Shown: positions 6,526-7,917 of the stretch, one piece after another
Position numbering within the stretch: the first letter of the stretch is position 1
How the letters are laid out: the number at the start of each line of letters is the position of its first letter
Assembly (NCBI GenBank): GCA_017475725.1
Contig: JAFVFA010000055.1
Span: 1-7,917 of the forward strand
DNA length: 7,917 bases
From: Spirochaetales bacterium
GTDB lineage: Bacteria; Spirochaetota; Spirochaetia; Sphaerochaetales; Sphaerochaetaceae
Direction of reading: 5' to 3'
Notes under the pieces: generated by a model
Told to the model about the DNA's origin: nothing
Databases searched by the model: none
What the model saw: only the letters and a program-made list of their open reading frames with translations
Translations under genes and position numbers: made by a program

Positions 6526-6531
6526 ATTATA
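6526..6531 (-). promoter_or_regulatory. TATAAT -10 element of the methyltransferase gene, leaderless arrangement
   Basis: On the minus strand TATAAT ends 8 nt before the A of the ATG at 6518, exactly where transcription would begin at the start codon. The -35 is poor: ATGACC at 6556-6551 matches at 4 of 6 bases but with a 19-bp spacer. No Shine-Dalgarno sequence lies between the element and the ATG. Confidence 0.5.
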
Positions 6532-6552
6532 GCATCTTTTCAGGAAAGAGGG

Positions 6553-6798
6553 TCATATGCGGATGATGATGTCCTGATTGTCATGGGTATGGACCTCGAC
6601 CAGATTCCATGAGCCGTTCTCTTTCCTGTATTCCTTCAGCGCCTTGACCAGGGCCTTTGCAATGGGTTGGTACTGCTTCTGCTCCGGGGGAAGGAACCTC
6701 CATGTCAGGGGCAGGTTCAGCAGACCAAGGGGAACGGGCAGGTTCAATCTGAATCTCCTGCTCCCGTTCTCCTTAGGTTCATTGATCCGTATCCTCAT
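6553..6798 (-). CDS. Small protein related to the C-terminal domain of the adjacent XRE regulator
   Basis: An 81-residue hypothetical protein. It starts MRIRINEPKENGSRRFRLNL and ends WNLVEVHTHDNQDIIIRI. Its ATG shares the ATGA tetranucleotide with the stop of the XRE gene, so the two are translationally coupled. Its layout matches residues 86-166 of that regulator, which is also 81 residues. Both have a beta strand pair leading into (V/L)NLP(L/V), a helical middle, and a final strand-turn-strand of the form (L/I)V-x-(V/I)-x-(S/T)-x-(D/E)-x-x-x-(V/I)-x-(V/I). Comparable small proteins occur beside SHOCT-like or YvlB-like proteins in Firmicutes, from memory. I infer a partner or modulator of the regulator. 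No signal peptide, transmembrane helix or catalytic motif is seen. Confidence 0.78.
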   Translation of the reverse strand: MRIRINEPKENGSRRFRLNLPVPLGLLNLPLTWRFLPPEQKQYQPIAKALVKALKEYRKENGSWNLVEVHTHDNQDIIIRI

Positions 6799-7295
6799 TC
6801 CACAAGGACCCTCACACGGTCACCTTCCTTTGAGTCGATTGTGACGATCTCCCCCAGAAGCCCCTGCTCAACCATTGCCAGGACCTGTTTCCAATCTATG
6901 GATGATATCACATCTGCGGTCTTCCCTGATCCCGAGATCGATGGCTGCATGCCTGCATCGATGGCGATCTTCACTATCTGAAGTGGAAGATTGACCCTCA
7001 CTTTGTCTCCCTCGGAATCGATTATGACCTTAAGCATTAGTTTGCCGAAATCAGTCTTCACCGTATCAGGCTCGAACTTGGTCACAGCATGGACCTCCTT
7101 CCCGAGAAGCTCGTCCGTGCTCACATCCAGCATCTCGCCAAGATTGAGCAGTATGCCTATGTCAGGCATGTTAATGTCATTCTCCCACTTTGATACAGCC
7201 TGCGAACTGACGTTCACTCTCATTGCAACGTCATCCTGCGTCAGGCCCTTGGCCTTCCTAAGTCTTGAAAATCTCTGTCCGAACGTCTCTGTCAT
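6795..7295 (-). CDS. XRE-family helix-turn-helix regulator with C-terminal beta-rich domain
   Basis: A 166-residue DNA-binding protein. Residues 7-64 form a Cro/C1-type HTH with the hallmark run LRKAKGLTQDDVA...VSSQAVSKWEND...MPDIGILLNLGEMLDVSTDELL. A linker leads to residues 86-166, a domain with KVRVNLPLQIVKIAIDAG, IDWKQVLAMVEQGLLGEIV and a final KEGDRVRVLVE. This pattern resembles SHOCT-like/YvlB-type proteins rather than a peptidase or sugar-binding sensor. The start is fixed by AGGAGGT at 7301-7307, 5 nt upstream. The upstream 113-bp gap holds a sigma70 promoter overlapped by three ACAACC-N3-GGT boxes, so autoregulation is likely. It is co-transcribed with the overlapping 81-residue gene and perhaps with the methyltransferase. 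The inducing signal is unknown. Confidence 0.88.
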   Translation of the reverse strand: MTETFGQRFSRLRKAKGLTQDDVAMRVNVSSQAVSKWENDINMPDIGILLNLGEMLDVSTDELLGKEVHAVTKFEPDTVKTDFGKLMLKVIIDSEGDKVRVNLPLQIVKIAIDAGMQPSISGSGKTADVISSIDWKQVLAMVEQGLLGEIVTIDSKEGDRVRVLVE

Positions 7296-7300
7296 TTCGA

Positions 7301-7307
7301 ACCTCCT
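7301..7307 (-). promoter_or_regulatory. Shine-Dalgarno site of the XRE regulator
   Basis: AGGAGGT on the minus strand, 5 nt before the ATG at 7295. It is an almost full-length anti-SD match and fixes the start. Confidence 0.85.
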
Positions 7308-7345
7308 GACTTAAAGCTATCCAATCGAGCAGCCGAAATGAACTT

Positions 7346-7401
7346 ACCAATGGTTGTCCCTATGATACCATTGGTTGTATTTCCGCTCAACCTGAGGTTG
7401 T
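7346..7401 (-). promoter_or_regulatory. Three phased ACAACC-N3-GGT operator boxes
   Basis: On the minus strand three copies of ACAACC-N3-GGT lie at 7401-7390, 7378-7367 and 7357-7346. Start-to-start distances are 23 and 21 bp, about two helical turns, so all face the same side of the DNA. The N3 centres are TCA, AAT and ATT. The first box overlaps the -35 of the XRE promoter, the second fills most of its spacer and reaches the -10, and the third lies just past it near the transcription start. The natural reading is a cooperative operator for the XRE protein itself. Confidence 0.6.
7362..7390 (-). promoter_or_regulatory. Sigma70-type promoter of the XRE regulator
   Basis: On the minus strand TTGAGC (7390-7385, 4/6 match) is followed by a 17-bp spacer and TATCAT (7367-7362, 5/6 match). 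Transcription would begin near 7355, giving a leader of about 60 nt that carries the Shine-Dalgarno site. It separates the regulator from the upstream nitroreductase gene. Confidence 0.6.
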
Positions 7402-7408
7402 ATTAGTG

Positions 7409-7917
7409 TTATTCTATGACAGTGACCGGGTTTCCCTTCCTTGGGAGCGGCTCTCTGTTCGGCAGACCTGTCTCTGTGTCCGGATAGCCTATCGCAAGGG
7501 CACCGAAGACGCGCTCGTCATCAGCCATGCCCAGGTCCCTCATGTACTGGAGAAGCACAGGGTTCTCGTTCAGCCACTTGAGCTGGTTGATCCAGCAGCT
7601 TCCCAGATCAAGGCCGTTGCACATGATCATCATGTTCTCAAGTGCACATGCGCAGTCCGCCATGGCATTGCCGTATCCCACTTTGTTTGCAACGATGATG
7701 AGCACTGGTGCATTGTAATGGAAGGCATAGTCCTCAGTCTTGGACCTCTCTATTGCCCTTGCCATCGAGCGGTACATGCCGTCTGTGACGTCCATCTTGG
7801 AGAACTCCTGCTTGACCAGGGCTGCAAGCTCGTCCAGAACCTTCCTGTTCATGACAACGAAGAAATGGGTGCTCTGGTTGTTTCCTCCGCTGGGGGCATG
7901 ACGGCCTGCATCTATGA
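7409..7917 (-). CDS. Nitroreductase-family FMN oxidoreductase, 5' end outside window
   Basis: This is a partial gene. Its stop is TAA at 7411-7409, and the reading frame stays open to the right edge, giving 168 visible residues. An ATG at 7852 is internal, because the codons before it encode the conserved FMN-binding start of the family, AGRHAPSGGNNQSTHFFVV, comparable to (A)xRxSPSxxNxQPWxF. Later motifs are APVLIIVA, DCACALENMMIMCNGLDLGSCWIN (the dimer-interface helix and FMN contact) and ERVFGALAIGYPD near the end. Nitroreductases use NAD(P)H to reduce nitro groups, quinones, flavins or enones. The physiological substrate is not readable. It lies 113 bp upstream of the XRE gene on the same strand, but a promoter intervenes, so they may be separate units. 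Confidence 0.9.
   Translation of the reverse strand, partial: IDAGRHAPSGGNNQSTHFFVVMNRKVLDELAALVKQEFSKMDVTDGMYRSMARAIERSKTEDYAFHYNAPVLIIVANKVGYGNAMADCACALENMMIMCNGLDLGSCWINQLKWLNENPVLLQYMRDLGMADDERVFGALAIGYPDTETGLPNREPLPRKGNPVTVIE

Noticed and set aside
7390..7401. The inverted repeat at the end of the nitroreductase gene as an intrinsic terminator
   Set aside because: The stem is only about 5 bp (CAACC/GGTTG) with no following T-tract. It fits better as the first of the three operator boxes.
7409..7852. The nitroreductase as a complete 147-residue gene starting at 7852
   Set aside because: The codons upstream to the window edge encode the conserved FMN-binding N-terminal motif, so the ATG at 7852 is internal and the gene is cut by the window.

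Overview
The window looks like a chromosomal segment of an anaerobic bacterium, estimated by eye at mid-50s % GC. Arginine is written mostly as AGG/AGA and isoleucine often as ATA. That codon bias is also common in some archaea, such as Methanomassiliicoccales. However, several genes have good bacterial -35/-10 promoters with 16-18 bp spacers, and some have strong Shine-Dalgarno sites, so a bacterium is the better reading. The enzyme content (MATE exporter, cluster-bearing Old Yellow Enzyme, SDR, fumarate-reductase-like flavoprotein, nitroreductase) suits a fermentative gut-type anaerobe. I cannot name the lineage.

Layout from left to right. (1) Positions 1-68, minus strand: the first 22 codons of a probable AMP-forming acyl-CoA ligase. 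It shares a divergent promoter region (69-212) with (2) a MATE-family exporter at 213-1571, plus strand. (3) A tight plus-strand operon at 1671-5761 encodes an Old Yellow Enzyme-type flavin/Fe-S oxidoreductase, a short-chain dehydrogenase and a fumarate-reductase-family flavoprotein. A TGTC/GACA palindrome array overlaps its -35. (4) Four minus-strand genes fill the right half. They are a SAM methyltransferase (5754-6518, convergent with and overlapping the flavoprotein gene), an 81-residue protein (6553-6798), an XRE-type regulator (6795-7295) and a nitroreductase running off the right edge (7409-7917).

How the genes may work together. The three oxidoreductases form one transcription unit that could reduce C=C and C=O bonds of a hydrophobic or carboxylated substrate. 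With a CoA-ligase start and an exporter nearby, the gene set loosely recalls bile-acid/steroid (bai-type) or phenylpropanoid reduction modules. The substrate is unknown and this is inference. The XRE gene looks autoregulated: three helically phased copies of ACAACC-N3-GGT lie over its promoter. The small protein encoded downstream appears to be a free-standing relative of the regulator's own C-terminal domain.

No tRNA, rRNA, CRISPR array, insertion sequence or convincing intrinsic terminator was seen. No gene-free stretch exceeds 300 bases.
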